A stretch of DNA of 34,060 nucleotides, taken from NCBI GenBank assembly GCA_029257715.1, contig JARIAT010000090.1:1-34060 (forward strand), in the 5' to 3' direction. The position numbers and the translations under genes were made by a program. Of this stretch, positions 13,984 to 23,172 are shown in pieces. The notes under the pieces are model-generated. The model was not told the origin of the DNA. It was given only the letters and a program-made list of their open reading frames with translations, and searched no databases. The stretch comes from Faecousia sp. Lineage in GTDB: Bacteria; Bacillota; Clostridia; Oscillospirales; Oscillospiraceae. Each line of letters opens with the position of its first letter. The stretch's first letter is position 1.

Positions 13984-14000
13984 TGAAGGAGGTGAGGAAG

Positions 14001-14366
14001 ATGATGAATCTGGAATTTCGGGATTCACGTCCGATTTATTCCCAAATTGCAGATAATTTTCGAAATCAGATTACAACAGGAATTCTACGAAGAGATGATA
14101 AGCTCCCCAGTGTCCGGGAGCTGGCATCAGAACTTGCAATCAATCCGAACACCATTCAAAGAGCTTACCGGGAACTGGAGACACAAGGAATGATTGTAAC
14201 AATTCCAGGGAAGGGATGCTTTGTCAGCGGAAGCAGCGATGACCTTTTTGAACTGTGGCAGGCATTTGATCATGCGGTTACGCAGTTGATGAGCCGCGGT
14301 ATTTCAAAGCAGCAGCTGCTGGAATATTTAATACAAGGAGGAAATTATAATGCTCCAAATGAATGA
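14001..14366 (+). CDS. GntR-family transcriptional regulator, YtrA subfamily
   Basis: A 121-residue regulator with an N-terminal winged helix: RPIYSQIADNFRNQI, then LPSVRELASELAINPNTIQRAYRELE (recognition helix) and the wing GKGCFVSG. The short C-terminal helix pair is typical of the YtrA subgroup, whose members repress an ABC transporter operon that follows them. AAGGAGGTGAGG lies just before two ATGs (14001 and 14004); either may be used. It overlaps the ATPase gene by 17 bp and probably represses this operon through the inverted repeat at 13959-13983, released by cell-envelope or antibiotic stress as in B. subtilis YtrA (family knowledge). The inducer is unknown. Confidence 0.92.
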   Translation: MMNLEFRDSRPIYSQIADNFRNQITTGILRRDDKLPSVRELASELAINPNTIQRAYRELETQGMIVTIPGKGCFVSGSSDDLFELWQAFDHAVTQLMSRGISKQQLLEYLIQGGNYNAPNE

Positions 14367-15231
14367 TGTAACAAAACGATTCGGTTCGTTTCTCGCACTG
14401 GACCATCTGTCGATGACGATTCCGCAGGGGGCGGTGTATGGTCTGGTTGGGCCGAATGGCGCAGGTAAATCAACGTCTATTCGTGTTCTTACGGGCGTCT
14501 ACCGCCCAGACAGCGGATGCGCGACGCTGGATGAAGCACCTGTATATGAGAATCCCGCTGCAAAGGTTCGGATGTGCTGTATTCCGGATGAGATCTTTTT
14601 CTTCCCTTCGGCAACGATGGAAGACATGGTCAAGTACTATCAATCCATTTATCCGAAATTCGATAAAGAGCTGTATCATCGCCTGCACGAAGCGTTTGAA
14701 CTTCCGAAAAAAACACCGATCCGCCGCTTTTCTAAGGGTATGCAGAAGCAGGCAGCGTTCCATCTCAGCATCTGCGCAAGACCAGATGTATTGATTCTGG
14801 ATGAACCGGTGGACGGACTTGATCCGGTTATGCGCCGACAGGTGTGGAGTCTCTTGCTTTCAGATGTTTCTCAGCAGGGAACTACGGTGCTGATTTCATC
14901 TCACAACCTCCGTGAACTGGAAGATATCTGTGACCATGTTGGAATCATGGATCATGGAAAGATGATTTTGGAACGGAGTCTTGAAGATATGCAGGGAAAC
15001 ACCGTCAAGCTTCAGCTGGTAGGAGAGACACCCAGAGGCCTGAACGTTCTGCACGAGAGTCACTCCGGCAGAATGAAAACATTGATTGTGCGCGGAACGG
15101 CCACGGAGGTCTCCGAATACGTTATTCAGACGAATCCCACTTATTTTGATGTTCTGCCCCTGTCGCTGGAAGAAATCTTTATTTATGAACTGGGAGGTGT
15201 AAACTATGAAGTTAAAAACATCCTTCTTTAA
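14350..15231 (+). CDS. ABC transporter ATP-binding protein (YtrB type)
   Basis: A 293-residue ATPase that powers the membrane protein encoded next. Walker A is GPNGAGKST (about residues 34-42), the Q loop region is followed by the ABC signature in the variant form FSKGMQKQ, Walker B is DVLILDEPVDGLD, and the switch histidine is in ISSHNLRELEDICDH. The variant signature (KGM in place of SGGQ) is common in ABC-2-type exporters of this group. The C-terminal about 80 residues form an accessory domain. AAGGAGG lies 8 bp before the start; the gene overlaps the regulator upstream and the permease downstream by 26 bp, showing a tightly coupled operon. Confidence 0.95.
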   Translation: MLQMNDVTKRFGSFLALDHLSMTIPQGAVYGLVGPNGAGKSTSIRVLTGVYRPDSGCATLDEAPVYENPAAKVRMCCIPDEIFFFPSATMEDMVKYYQSIYPKFDKELYHRLHEAFELPKKTPIRRFSKGMQKQAAFHLSICARPDVLILDEPVDGLDPVMRRQVWSLLLSDVSQQGTTVLISSHNLRELEDICDHVGIMDHGKMILERSLEDMQGNTVKLQLVGETPRGLNVLHESHSGRMKTLIVRGTATEVSEYVIQTNPTYFDVLPLSLEEIFIYELGGVNYEVKNILL

Positions 15232-16933
15232 CGGCGCATTGCTTAGAAAAGACATGGCCCGATTTATGCCCCTGTGGGCCGTTTATACCATCGGACTTGT
15301 CATGTTCCAGATGGTGAGCCTGCGTGTAAATAGTGAAAGCGGATTTCGTGCCTATGATATGGCATCGTATTATATTCAGGGATTGGTGATCCCCACATTC
15401 TTGTATGCTGGGATCTGTGCAGTGACATTATTCGGGGATCTGTATATTCCAAGAATGTGCAATGCCCTGCACGCATTGCCCATGCGTCGAGAGGGTTGGT
15501 TTATCACCCACACGGTGGCGGGTCTGCTATTTGGACTGATTCCGACTCTGCTTGCGGCACTGGTTTCACTCCCGCTGCTCGAAAGCTATTATTATGTAGT
15601 GCTTATCTGGCTTGGTGCAGTGACCTTACAGTATATCTTCTTCTTTGGACTTGCGGTGCTGTGTGTCATGTGTGCAGGAAACCGACTGGGTATGGTAGCG
15701 TCTTATGGAATCGCCAATTTTTTCTCAATATTCATCTATTCACTGGTGCAGACTTTTTACGTGCCTATGCTGTACGGCGTGGAAATGAAGTTTGACCCAT
15801 TCAAATTCCTCTGCCCCGTTATGCAGCTCTTTTCTCAGAATATGATGGTAACAGAATGGCCTTCTAAGTCGGAACAGTTTGCGATTAGCGCATTTGTACC
15901 ATCTTCTTGGGCTTATCTGTTTGGATTGGCTGTGCTTGGTATTGTTTTTGCGGTACTCGCCGTCATTGTCTATCGTCGCAGAGCATTGGAAAGAGCAGGG
16001 GATTTCCTTGCGGTACATGCCATCGCTCCTGTTTTTCTGATGATTGTCACGCTTGGAACTGGAATGATGTTCTATCTGTTTACCCAGCTATTTCATTCCA
16101 AAGGGATTTATCCGTTCCTGTTTGTAGGCATGGGTGTAGGATATTTTGTAGGAAAAATGCTTCTGGAGCGGAGCGTCAGGGTATTCCAGATTAAATCTGT
16201 ACTCGGATATGTATTGATTGCAGCATTGATGGGAACCAGTCTTATTATAACACAAATCGATCCGATAGGGATTGTAACACGGGTTCCGGCAGAGGATCAA
16301 ATTCTGTTCTGCGCCCTTACAACTCCTTATCCAGATCGGATTCGAGAAGTATGTGATCCGGCTGAAATTCACCAGATTACTGAATTTCATAAAGAGCTAT
16401 GCCGGTCCCGTCCTGATAAACATAATTCATCAGAATCAGATGTCAGCATAGTGGACAGAGATGCACAAACATTTCCGGTTCGGATTATCTATAAGCTTAC
16501 AAGCGGAAGCTATATGGAGCGAGTATATCAGGTGTCTTCCGGCAACGAAACCGGAAAACAAATTATGAAATACATGAATCAGTGGCAGAATGTACTCGGA
16601 ACAGATAATCTGGAGGAACTGGCATCCAAAATTCGATACGGAAGGTTTACGGTTTGGAATCTGAACTATGGCAGTGCGGAATATGAAATCGAAAACGAAG
16701 ATATTATGCCGATTCTGAACGCAATCCGAATGGATGCTGAAGTTGGAAATTTCTATACGCATCAATTTGTGCCGGAAAATCGGCATATTTCTGCCAGCCT
16801 GCATCTTGAGATATCGAATTCAAATACGGAGGAAGGCCGAAACGACTGGATCCGGTTAGAAATAAATGACGACTGTAAAAACGTGCTCGACGTTTTACGG
16901 GACCTGTCAAATCATAAAAACCCAATTCAATGA
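15206..16933 (+). CDS. ABC-2-type permease with large C-terminal soluble domain
   Basis: A 575-residue membrane protein, partner of the preceding ATPase. The first about 350 residues hold roughly ten hydrophobic helices, from FMPLWAVYTIGLVMFQMVSL to VLGYVLIAALMGTSLIITQI. The remaining about 220 residues (after TQIDPIG) are polar, contain no further membrane helix, and likely form a folded domain at the membrane face. This length is greater than that of a minimal ABC-2 permease and resembles YtrC/YtrD-like proteins. GGGAGG lies 8 bp before the start inside the ATPase gene. Substrate is unknown; relatives act in cell-wall or antimicrobial-peptide stress. A terminator follows at 16958. Confidence 0.88.
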   Translation: MKLKTSFFNGALLRKDMARFMPLWAVYTIGLVMFQMVSLRVNSESGFRAYDMASYYIQGLVIPTFLYAGICAVTLFGDLYIPRMCNALHALPMRREGWFITHTVAGLLFGLIPTLLAALVSLPLLESYYYVVLIWLGAVTLQYIFFFGLAVLCVMCAGNRLGMVASYGIANFFSIFIYSLVQTFYVPMLYGVEMKFDPFKFLCPVMQLFSQNMMVTEWPSKSEQFAISAFVPSSWAYLFGLAVLGIVFAVLAVIVYRRRALERAGDFLAVHAIAPVFLMIVTLGTGMMFYLFTQLFHSKGIYPFLFVGMGVGYFVGKMLLERSVRVFQIKSVLGYVLIAALMGTSLIITQIDPIGIVTRVPAEDQILFCALTTPYPDRIREVCDPAEIHQITEFHKELCRSRPDKHNSSESDVSIVDRDAQTFPVRIIYKLTSGSYMERVYQVSSGNETGKQIMKYMNQWQNVLGTDNLEELASKIRYGRFTVWNLNYGSAEYEIENEDIMPILNAIRMDAEVGNFYTHQFVPENRHISASLHLEISNSNTEEGRNDWIRLEINDDCKNVLDVLRDLSNHKNPIQ

Positions 16934-16956
16934 TTGCATAAAAGAAACTTAACACA

Positions 16957-16990
16957 CAAAAGCAGAGAGCAAATTTGCTCTCTGCTTTTT
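16957..16990 (+). terminator. Terminator of the GntR-ABC operon
   Basis: AGCAGAGAGCAAA pairs with TTTGCTCTCTGCT without a mismatch, flanked by AAA on the left and a run of five T on the right. Confidence 0.93.
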
Positions 16991-17020
16991 GCTGGGCTCG
17001 GAACCGAAGAAAGGATTCGC

Positions 17021-17049
17021 TTGACAGAGTCTGCCAGTATCCTTAAGAT
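17021..17049 (+). promoter_or_regulatory. Promoter of sbcDC
   Basis: TTGACA (17021-17026), 17 bp, TAAGAT (17044-17049), 54 bp before the sbcD start. Confidence 0.75.
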
Positions 17050-17103
17050 AGAATTGTAAGCAAGTACATGAGAACCATCAATCGGAAAGGATAAAACGAT
17101 ATT

Positions 17104-18255
17104 ATGAAGCTATTTCATCTGTCTGATTTACATATAGGGCTAAAATTATATAACCGCGATCTAGCCGAAGACCAGAATTTCATTTTCTGCCAAATATGCG
17201 AGCTGGTACAGCAGGAACAGCCGGATGTTCTTATCATTTCGGGAGATGTTTATGACAAGGCGGTTCCTTCTGCAGAAGCAATTGAAATGTTCGACCAGTT
17301 CGTGGAATCATTGGTGCAGGCTGCCCCGGAACTTGAGATTATGGTAATCAGCGGAAACCATGACAGTGCTCCACGAATCAATATGTTTCGAAATATTCTT
17401 CAGCGGCAGAAAATTCATATGATTGGTCTGCCTCCGCAGCAGCCTGAGGATCACATCGAACAAATCACCCTTGTGGATGAATACGGGCCGATTCATTTTT
17501 ATCTGCTCCCATTCGTAAAGCCATCTATGGTCAAAGCGGTCGTCGGCACCGATGAACACGGAAATCATCTCAGCTATGATGAATCTGTACGCAGGCTCAT
17601 TCAACGGGAAAATATAGACGAATCAGATCGGAACGTATTGGTGAGTCATCAGTTTTATCTCCCTGTCGGGACCGATGCAGACTGTGTGGAGCGAATGGAT
17701 TCTGAAATTCGGACTGTTGGAAATATTGATGAGGTTCATGCGGACGTATTGAGCTGCTTTGATTATGCAGCCCTTGGGCATATTCACAAGCCGATGAAAG
17801 TCGGAAATGAATTCTATCGGTACTGTGGTACACCGCTTGCCTGTTCGATCAGCGAAGCGGGTCAACAAAAAGGTGTTGTTCAAATTCAACTCGGCCAGAA
17901 GGGAAGCGTGAAAACAGAAGTCCTGCCGCTTACTCCGCTGCGTCAAGTGCGTATAATGGAGGGTACACTGGAGGAAATTTTGATGCAGGGCTGTGACGAC
18001 TACGTATCTGTAGTTCTGACCGATAAAATAGACCTGGATGTCATTGATATGCAGGATCGACTGCGGTTTGCATTTCCGCATCTTCTGGAAATTCGTCGCA
18101 GCATGCTTCGGCAGGCAGATTATACCATGCGTGATTTTCAGGAAGAAGAGTGGGATCCTCTTCGTCTGTGCTGCGCTTTTCTGAAGGATCTGGACGAAGA
18201 TACACAGGAAATTCTTCGGGATGTCATCAACACTGTCGGGGAGGTTAGAAAATGA
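17104..18255 (+). CDS. sbcD: Exonuclease SbcCD subunit D (nuclease)
   Basis: A 383-residue Mre11-type Mn-dependent nuclease that, with SbcC, cleaves DNA hairpins and processes blocked DNA ends. Metal-binding motifs of the calcineurin-like phosphoesterase fold are all present: SDLHIG (D8, H10), ISGDVYDKAVPS, ISGNHDS, VSHQFY and LGHIHKP. The capping domain follows from about residue 250. It overlaps sbcC through ATGA (18252-18255), so the two subunits are made in a coupled way. A promoter with a 17-bp spacer lies at 17021-17049. Confidence 0.97.
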   Translation: MKLFHLSDLHIGLKLYNRDLAEDQNFIFCQICELVQQEQPDVLIISGDVYDKAVPSAEAIEMFDQFVESLVQAAPELEIMVISGNHDSAPRINMFRNILQRQKIHMIGLPPQQPEDHIEQITLVDEYGPIHFYLLPFVKPSMVKAVVGTDEHGNHLSYDESVRRLIQRENIDESDRNVLVSHQFYLPVGTDADCVERMDSEIRTVGNIDEVHADVLSCFDYAALGHIHKPMKVGNEFYRYCGTPLACSISEAGQQKGVVQIQLGQKGSVKTEVLPLTPLRQVRIMEGTLEEILMQGCDDYVSVVLTDKIDLDVIDMQDRLRFAFPHLLEIRRSMLRQADYTMRDFQEEEWDPLRLCCAFLKDLDEDTQEILRDVINTVGEVRK

Positions 18256-21200
18256 GACCCATTCAATTAACTATGCAGGCATTTGCTTCCTACGGTCAAA
18301 AGACGACGATTGACTTTACAAAACCGGATCAGAGTTTATTCCTGATTACGGGAGATACCGGTGCCGGAAAGACAACCATTTTTGATGCGATTGTCTTTGC
18401 CCTTTACGGACAGGCCAGTTCTACAAGCAACAAGAAAGACGGACTGGAGCTTCAGAGTCAGTTTGCACAATACACAGTAACACCATTTGTAGAACTGAGT
18501 TTTTCAGATGGCTCCTTGGAGAAGGAGTGTCTCTATACTGTCAGAAGGGTTCCCCGTCATGTTCGCCCGCTGAAAAAGGGAAGCGGAGTCAAGGAAGAAC
18601 GGGAAACGGTATCTCTGATCCTTCCGGATGGCACGGAATACGCACATAATCGACAAGAAACCAATGAAAAGCTCGAAGAAATCGTCGGTCTGACCCAGAG
18701 CCAATTCATGCAGGTTGCGATGATTGCACAGGGAGAATTTATGGAGCTGCTTCGTGCAGATTCTAATAAGAAAAAGGAAATTTTCCGAAAGCTGTTCAAT
18801 ACAGAAGTGTTTCAGAATATCGTAAACGAACTGGATCAGCGGCGAAAAATGAAAATTGATGAGATGAAGACAATCCGCACTGCTTGTCAGACAGAAGTAG
18901 GACATATTATCATCCCGGAGAACTCTCAATACAGGGAAACACTTGCGGCTGTAAAAGATCGGATTTTGAACGCCGAGCAATTAAATGCGGCAGACATGGA
19001 TTTACTGCTGGAACTACTGGGAAATGTCTGCGCAGATTTGGCAGACGCACAGGAAACAGCCGAAAAAATATGTGATGAGGCTTCCTTGACTCGAGATCAG
19101 GCGCGGGATGACTACCATCAGGGAAAAATTCTGAAAGATGCGTTTGACCAGTTGGACCGCGCAAATGATTCCATTGCGGAATGCGTGAAAGCAGAACAAT
19201 TGATCCAGCAGAAGACAAAATTGATTGATACCATTCATCATGCTTATGAAATACAGGCGGTGTATCTGAGACTATTCGATGCGGAAAAGCTTATGAAAGA
19301 AACCGTAGCAAAGTTGGAGAATCTTGAAGAAAAACTTCCGGAATTAAAAGCCGAAGCAGAGGCCGCAGCCGCCGCGGAAACAAAAGTACGTGATATGAAA
19401 GAGCAGCAGCTCAGCAATTTCACAGCTGTCTCGGAACGCGTAGAAAAGGCATTGGAAGGGCTCAGAGCGTTACAGGCAGCGGAAAATCAAGTTGTGGAGA
19501 AACAGGCTCTTTGGGTCAATGCCAAGGACTATGTACAAAAGACAAAAGTGGAGCTTCAGAACTTTGAGAGAGAATTATCTGTAAAACGAATCAAATTTGA
19601 CGAGCTGTCTGAGGCTAAACTGTCTCTGAGCCGTTGGGAGGCGAATGCACAGGAAGCAGAAGCACTGGAGTCAGCTCGAAACAACCTCAGCAGCCTTTAT
19701 CTCGTGATCCAGGACCAAAAAGAGAAACTCAACAGAGCAAAGCAGACATATATCCAGTGCAGACAGCAGCACCTGGAGAAAAATAGAGAATATGAGCAGA
19801 AGAGAGATGCCTTTTTGGATGCGCAGGCTGGATTCCTTGCGAAAGAAAAGCTCCATCCGGGGCAGCCTTGCCCGGTGTGCGGCGCTCTGGAGCATCCTGC
19901 ACCACGTCCGCTTTCGGAGGAAAATCAAAATCTAACACGTTCATATATCGATCAATTATCGCAGGATGTAAGAGCGCTGCTCGACCAACGGGAGATGGCT
20001 GCGGCGCTTGCTAAATCAGCCGAAGAAGTGCTTTCTGAAAAACAGACACAGTATTCTCAGGCCGAGCAGCAATTTCGCTCCCGTATTATAAAAAATATTC
20101 AGGGGATATTGCCGGATGCGTCTGTTCAAGAATTGGGAGAGGCGCTGGATGAATGGAAGATGGACCTGCACTCCATGGAATCTCAGCTCCGCAGACAGGT
20201 CGAAGAATATGAACGAATTCAAAGTTTTCTGCAACATACTTCAGAAACTGAAACGGAGCTAAAAAATGCGGCAGATACCGCAAATACAGCCTGTGCTGAC
20301 GCTCAGGCAGCGCTTATGTCCTGTCAGGCAACGCGAGATAGCCTGCAAAAACAGATGATTTATGCGACACGAGAGGATGCCATTGCTGCACGGAACAATG
20401 CAAAGTCCCAAAAAATATCCGCTGAGCTTAAATACAATGCTGCCCATCAATATGCAATGACAGCAAATTCCCATAAAGAGGAAGCACAGACACGTCTCCG
20501 TCAGCTCCAGGAATCCCTTCCGGAACAGCAGGCAGAATGGGATCAGCGGAAAAATGCTTATATTGCGATTCTTGATAAATATCAGATGCAGCAGTTCCAA
20601 TGGAAGAAAATTACGGAGCAGCACGAGAAAACGGAGATTTCTCTCCTGCAAAACGAAATTCAGACACACATTGCAAAAAAATCAACTGCAAATGGAATGC
20701 GGGATGCCGCGCTACGGACCATTGCAGATCGACCAAGACCGATTATAAACCAGCTGCTTGATGCTTTCAGCTGCGCACAGCGGAAATGGGAGATTTGCCA
20801 GGGTGAACGGGATATGATTCGCCAAATGCACAAGGCAAATCAGGGGACCTATAAGGCATTGGCACCAAAAATGCAGGAACGAAGCTGTATCACAAAGGAG
20901 TATTCCAAAATTGATACACTTTACAGACGTCTCGCAGGGAAAGAAACCGGGAGCAGAATGGACATCGAGACGTATGTCCAGCGGTACTATTTACAGAGAA
21001 TTCTATATGCTGCGAATGTAAGATTTCAGGAGATGTCTGCCGGACAGTTTGAACTTCGTATGACCAGCGAGGAATCCTCCGGTGCAGGGAAAAACCGCGG
21101 TCTGGATCTGATGGTATATTCTGCGGTGACTGGGAAAGAGCGGGAAGTACGGACTTTGTCCGGCGGAGAATCCTTCATGGCAGCGCTTTCTCTGGCGCTG

Positions 21201-21449
21201 GGTATGGCAGATCAGATTCAGGAAAGCTCTGCGGCAGTGCATCTGGATATGATGTTTATTGATGAAGGGTTTGGTTCGCTTGATGCCCATTCCCGGGAAC
21301 AGGCCGTTAAGGTACTTCAACGGATGGCCGGAGGCTCCAAGCTGATCGGTATCATTTCTCATGTTACAGAACTAAAACATTCCATTGAAGATCAACTGAT
21401 TATTCGTAAAGATGAAACCGGAAGTCATCCGCACTGGGTTATCAGCTGA
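18252..21449 (+). CDS. sbcC: Exonuclease SbcCD subunit C (SMC-like ATPase)
   Basis: A 1065-residue Rad50-type ATPase partner of SbcD. Walker A GDTGAGKT is at residues 34-41. Two long coiled-coil arms (about 190-525 and 560-900) flank the zinc hook CPVC (residues 540-543, in GQPCPVCGALEHP). The C-terminal ATPase half has the signature LSGGESFMAALSLALG and Walker B LDMMFIDEGFGSLD, then the switch His in GIISHV. The length is near the usual 1000-1050 residues. Its start overlaps the sbcD stop. No terminator was recognised directly after the gene. Confidence 0.97.
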   Translation: MRPIQLTMQAFASYGQKTTIDFTKPDQSLFLITGDTGAGKTTIFDAIVFALYGQASSTSNKKDGLELQSQFAQYTVTPFVELSFSDGSLEKECLYTVRRVPRHVRPLKKGSGVKEERETVSLILPDGTEYAHNRQETNEKLEEIVGLTQSQFMQVAMIAQGEFMELLRADSNKKKEIFRKLFNTEVFQNIVNELDQRRKMKIDEMKTIRTACQTEVGHIIIPENSQYRETLAAVKDRILNAEQLNAADMDLLLELLGNVCADLADAQETAEKICDEASLTRDQARDDYHQGKILKDAFDQLDRANDSIAECVKAEQLIQQKTKLIDTIHHAYEIQAVYLRLFDAEKLMKETVAKLENLEEKLPELKAEAEAAAAAETKVRDMKEQQLSNFTAVSERVEKALEGLRALQAAENQVVEKQALWVNAKDYVQKTKVELQNFERELSVKRIKFDELSEAKLSLSRWEANAQEAEALESARNNLSSLYLVIQDQKEKLNRAKQTYIQCRQQHLEKNREYEQKRDAFLDAQAGFLAKEKLHPGQPCPVCGALEHPAPRPLSEENQNLTRSYIDQLSQDVRALLDQREMAAALAKSAEEVLSEKQTQYSQAEQQFRSRIIKNIQGILPDASVQELGEALDEWKMDLHSMESQLRRQVEEYERIQSFLQHTSETETELKNAADTANTACADAQAALMSCQATRDSLQKQMIYATREDAIAARNNAKSQKISAELKYNAAHQYAMTANSHKEEAQTRLRQLQESLPEQQAEWDQRKNAYIAILDKYQMQQFQWKKITEQHEKTEISLLQNEIQTHIAKKSTANGMRDAALRTIADRPRPIINQLLDAFSCAQRKWEICQGERDMIRQMHKANQGTYKALAPKMQERSCITKEYSKIDTLYRRLAGKETGSRMDIETYVQRYYLQRILYAANVRFQEMSAGQFELRMTSEESSGAGKNRGLDLMVYSAVTGKEREVRTLSGGESFMAALSLALGMADQIQESSAAVHLDMMFIDEGFGSLDAHSREQAVKVLQRMAGGSKLIGIISHVTELKHSIEDQLIIRKDETGSHPHWVIS

Positions 21450-21786
21450 AAAGATTGAATCCCATAAAGCGTTTTGAATGATTCACAGGAGCAGCGATGG
21501 ATCAAAAGACATTTCAATACGTAATGTGTATATAAATATAAATTCTAAATAGAATTATGTTGGAATTCTTGCAATTAGAGAAGATCGTGCTATAATAATT
21601 ATTGGAATAAAAATATAGTATAAATTTATAAATAGTTGTAATTGTTAAAATAATTTTCTTAGAATTCCATAAAAAATGTAGAATTTGACGCTTGTATTTC
21701 ACATATCAGATCTGTATACTAGAGTAGTTTTTCCTCTGGCGGTGAATACTTCCAGAGAGTTCATAAAAAAGGAAGGCTAATCTCAT
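21450..21786 (+). other. AT-rich intergenic region with two promoter-like sequences and a leader hairpin
   Basis: This 337-bp gap holds no convincing gene. Two promoter-like pairs are visible: TTGCAA-N16-TATAAT (21569-21596) and TTGTAT-N17-TATACT (21692-21720). The second would give a leader of about 60 nt with the inverted repeat CTCTGG-N12-CCAGAG before the ribosome site GGAAGG (21771-21776) of the transporter gene. The core (about 21520-21680) is much richer in A and T than the flanking genes. Confidence 0.6.
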
Positions 21787-23130
21787 ATGATGGCTCAAGT
21801 CGCTGCTCTCATTATATTCATTGCAATGTTTGCCTTAGTTGTGACGGACAAAATTGAACGTCATTACGTAACACTTGGCTGTGCACTGCTGACACTGCTT
21901 GTGGTGTTTGGATTATGTATGCATAGTCCAAGCATTATCATGGAATCTCTGAATCTCAAGAGCATTATTCAAGCAGATTTCTGGTATCAGGCAGGTCCGT
22001 CGGCTCCATCTGTCGGTATCAACTGGGAGACCATTTTCTTTATTGCCGGCATGATGATTATGGTCGAAGGTATGGCAGACAGCGGTTTCTTCCGCTGGCT
22101 GTGTATGACCATTGCTAAGGCTGTTCACTACAAACCTATTCCAATTTTCTTCACCTTTATGCTGATGGCTGCCGTACTTTCTATGTTTATCGACAGCATT
22201 ACCGTGATTATGTTTCTAGCTGCTGTTACAGTCGAATTAGCTCGGCTGCTGAAACTGAATCCGGTTCCCTTAATTCTTGCCGAAATTTTCTGTGCGAATC
22301 TGGGCGGAGCAGCAACTATGTGCGGCGATCCTCCCAACATCATCATCGGAACCTCTCTGGGATATTCCTTTACCGATTTCCTGATGAACACAGGCTTAAT
22401 GGTACTGGTTGCACTGGTCGCAATCATTCCGTTCTTCTATTTCTCCTTCCGCAAAGAAATTAAGGGTCAGGCAGTGATTCCGGATCATTTTCCAGATCCA
22501 AAGGAGGCAATCACCAATCAGAGAGCCTTTGTTACCAGCTGCGTTATTTTTGCATTTGCGGTTGTATTGCTGGTCACCCATGCACAGACCCATCTCACAG
22601 TTTCCTGTATCGGTACGGGGATTGCACTTATCACGCTGATTACCGCCGGAAAACGTGCAAAAGAGCTTCTTCGCCGTGTGGACTATAAGACACTGCTATT
22701 CTTCATCGGACTGTTTGTAGTAGTCAGCGGCTTAGAGGAGACCGGTGTACTTGAGGTGCTGGCTGATTTTATCGCTCGCGTCAGCGGTGGAAATGCAATG
22801 CTGGTGATTATTATCATTATGTGGGGGTCTGCTTTTGCCAGCGCTTTCATCGACAATATTCCATTTGCAGCTACAATGATTCCTGTCATTCGGACGCTGT
22901 CTGAAGTTCAGGGAATTGACTTGACTGTTTTGGCATGGGCCTTGTCTATGGGTACAGATATCGGAGGCAACGCAACTCCGATCGGCGCATCTGCCAATGT
23001 TGTGGGTACTTCGATTGCCGCCAGAAGCGGTCATCCTGTCGGATGGGGAAAATACTGCAAGCATATGGCACCGGCAACTGTGATTGTTCTTGTCATTTCC
23101 ACACTGATCATATGGGTGCGTTATTTCTAA
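21787..23130 (+). CDS. ArsB/NhaD-type (ion transporter superfamily) permease
   Basis: A 447-residue protein with about eleven membrane helices of the ArsB/NhaD/P-protein branch of the ion transporter superfamily; characterised relatives exchange Na+ for H+ or export arsenite or anions. Diagnostic motifs are the re-entrant loop GGAATMCGDPPNIIIG after LAEIFCANL, MFIDSITVIMFLAAVTVELA, and in the second half FIDNIPFAATMIPVI and GGNATPIGASANVV, which mirror the first half. Two adjacent ATGs (21787, 21790) follow GGAAGG. No ars genes are nearby, and the downstream neighbour is a cytidylate kinase-like gene 42 bp later, probably in the same transcript. Substrate cannot be settled; cation/proton exchange is my preferred guess. 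Confidence 0.87.
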   Translation: MMAQVAALIIFIAMFALVVTDKIERHYVTLGCALLTLLVVFGLCMHSPSIIMESLNLKSIIQADFWYQAGPSAPSVGINWETIFFIAGMMIMVEGMADSGFFRWLCMTIAKAVHYKPIPIFFTFMLMAAVLSMFIDSITVIMFLAAVTVELARLLKLNPVPLILAEIFCANLGGAATMCGDPPNIIIGTSLGYSFTDFLMNTGLMVLVALVAIIPFFYFSFRKEIKGQAVIPDHFPDPKEAITNQRAFVTSCVIFAFAVVLLVTHAQTHLTVSCIGTGIALITLITAGKRAKELLRRVDYKTLLFFIGLFVVVSGLEETGVLEVLADFIARVSGGNAMLVIIIIMWGSAFASAFIDNIPFAATMIPVIRTLSEVQGIDLTVLAWALSMGTDIGGNATPIGASANVVGTSIAARSGHPVGWGKYCKHMAPATVIVLVISTLIIWVRYF

Positions 23131-23172
23131 AATTTGGAATAGCACCGCCGATAAGAAAAAGGAGGAATTCTT

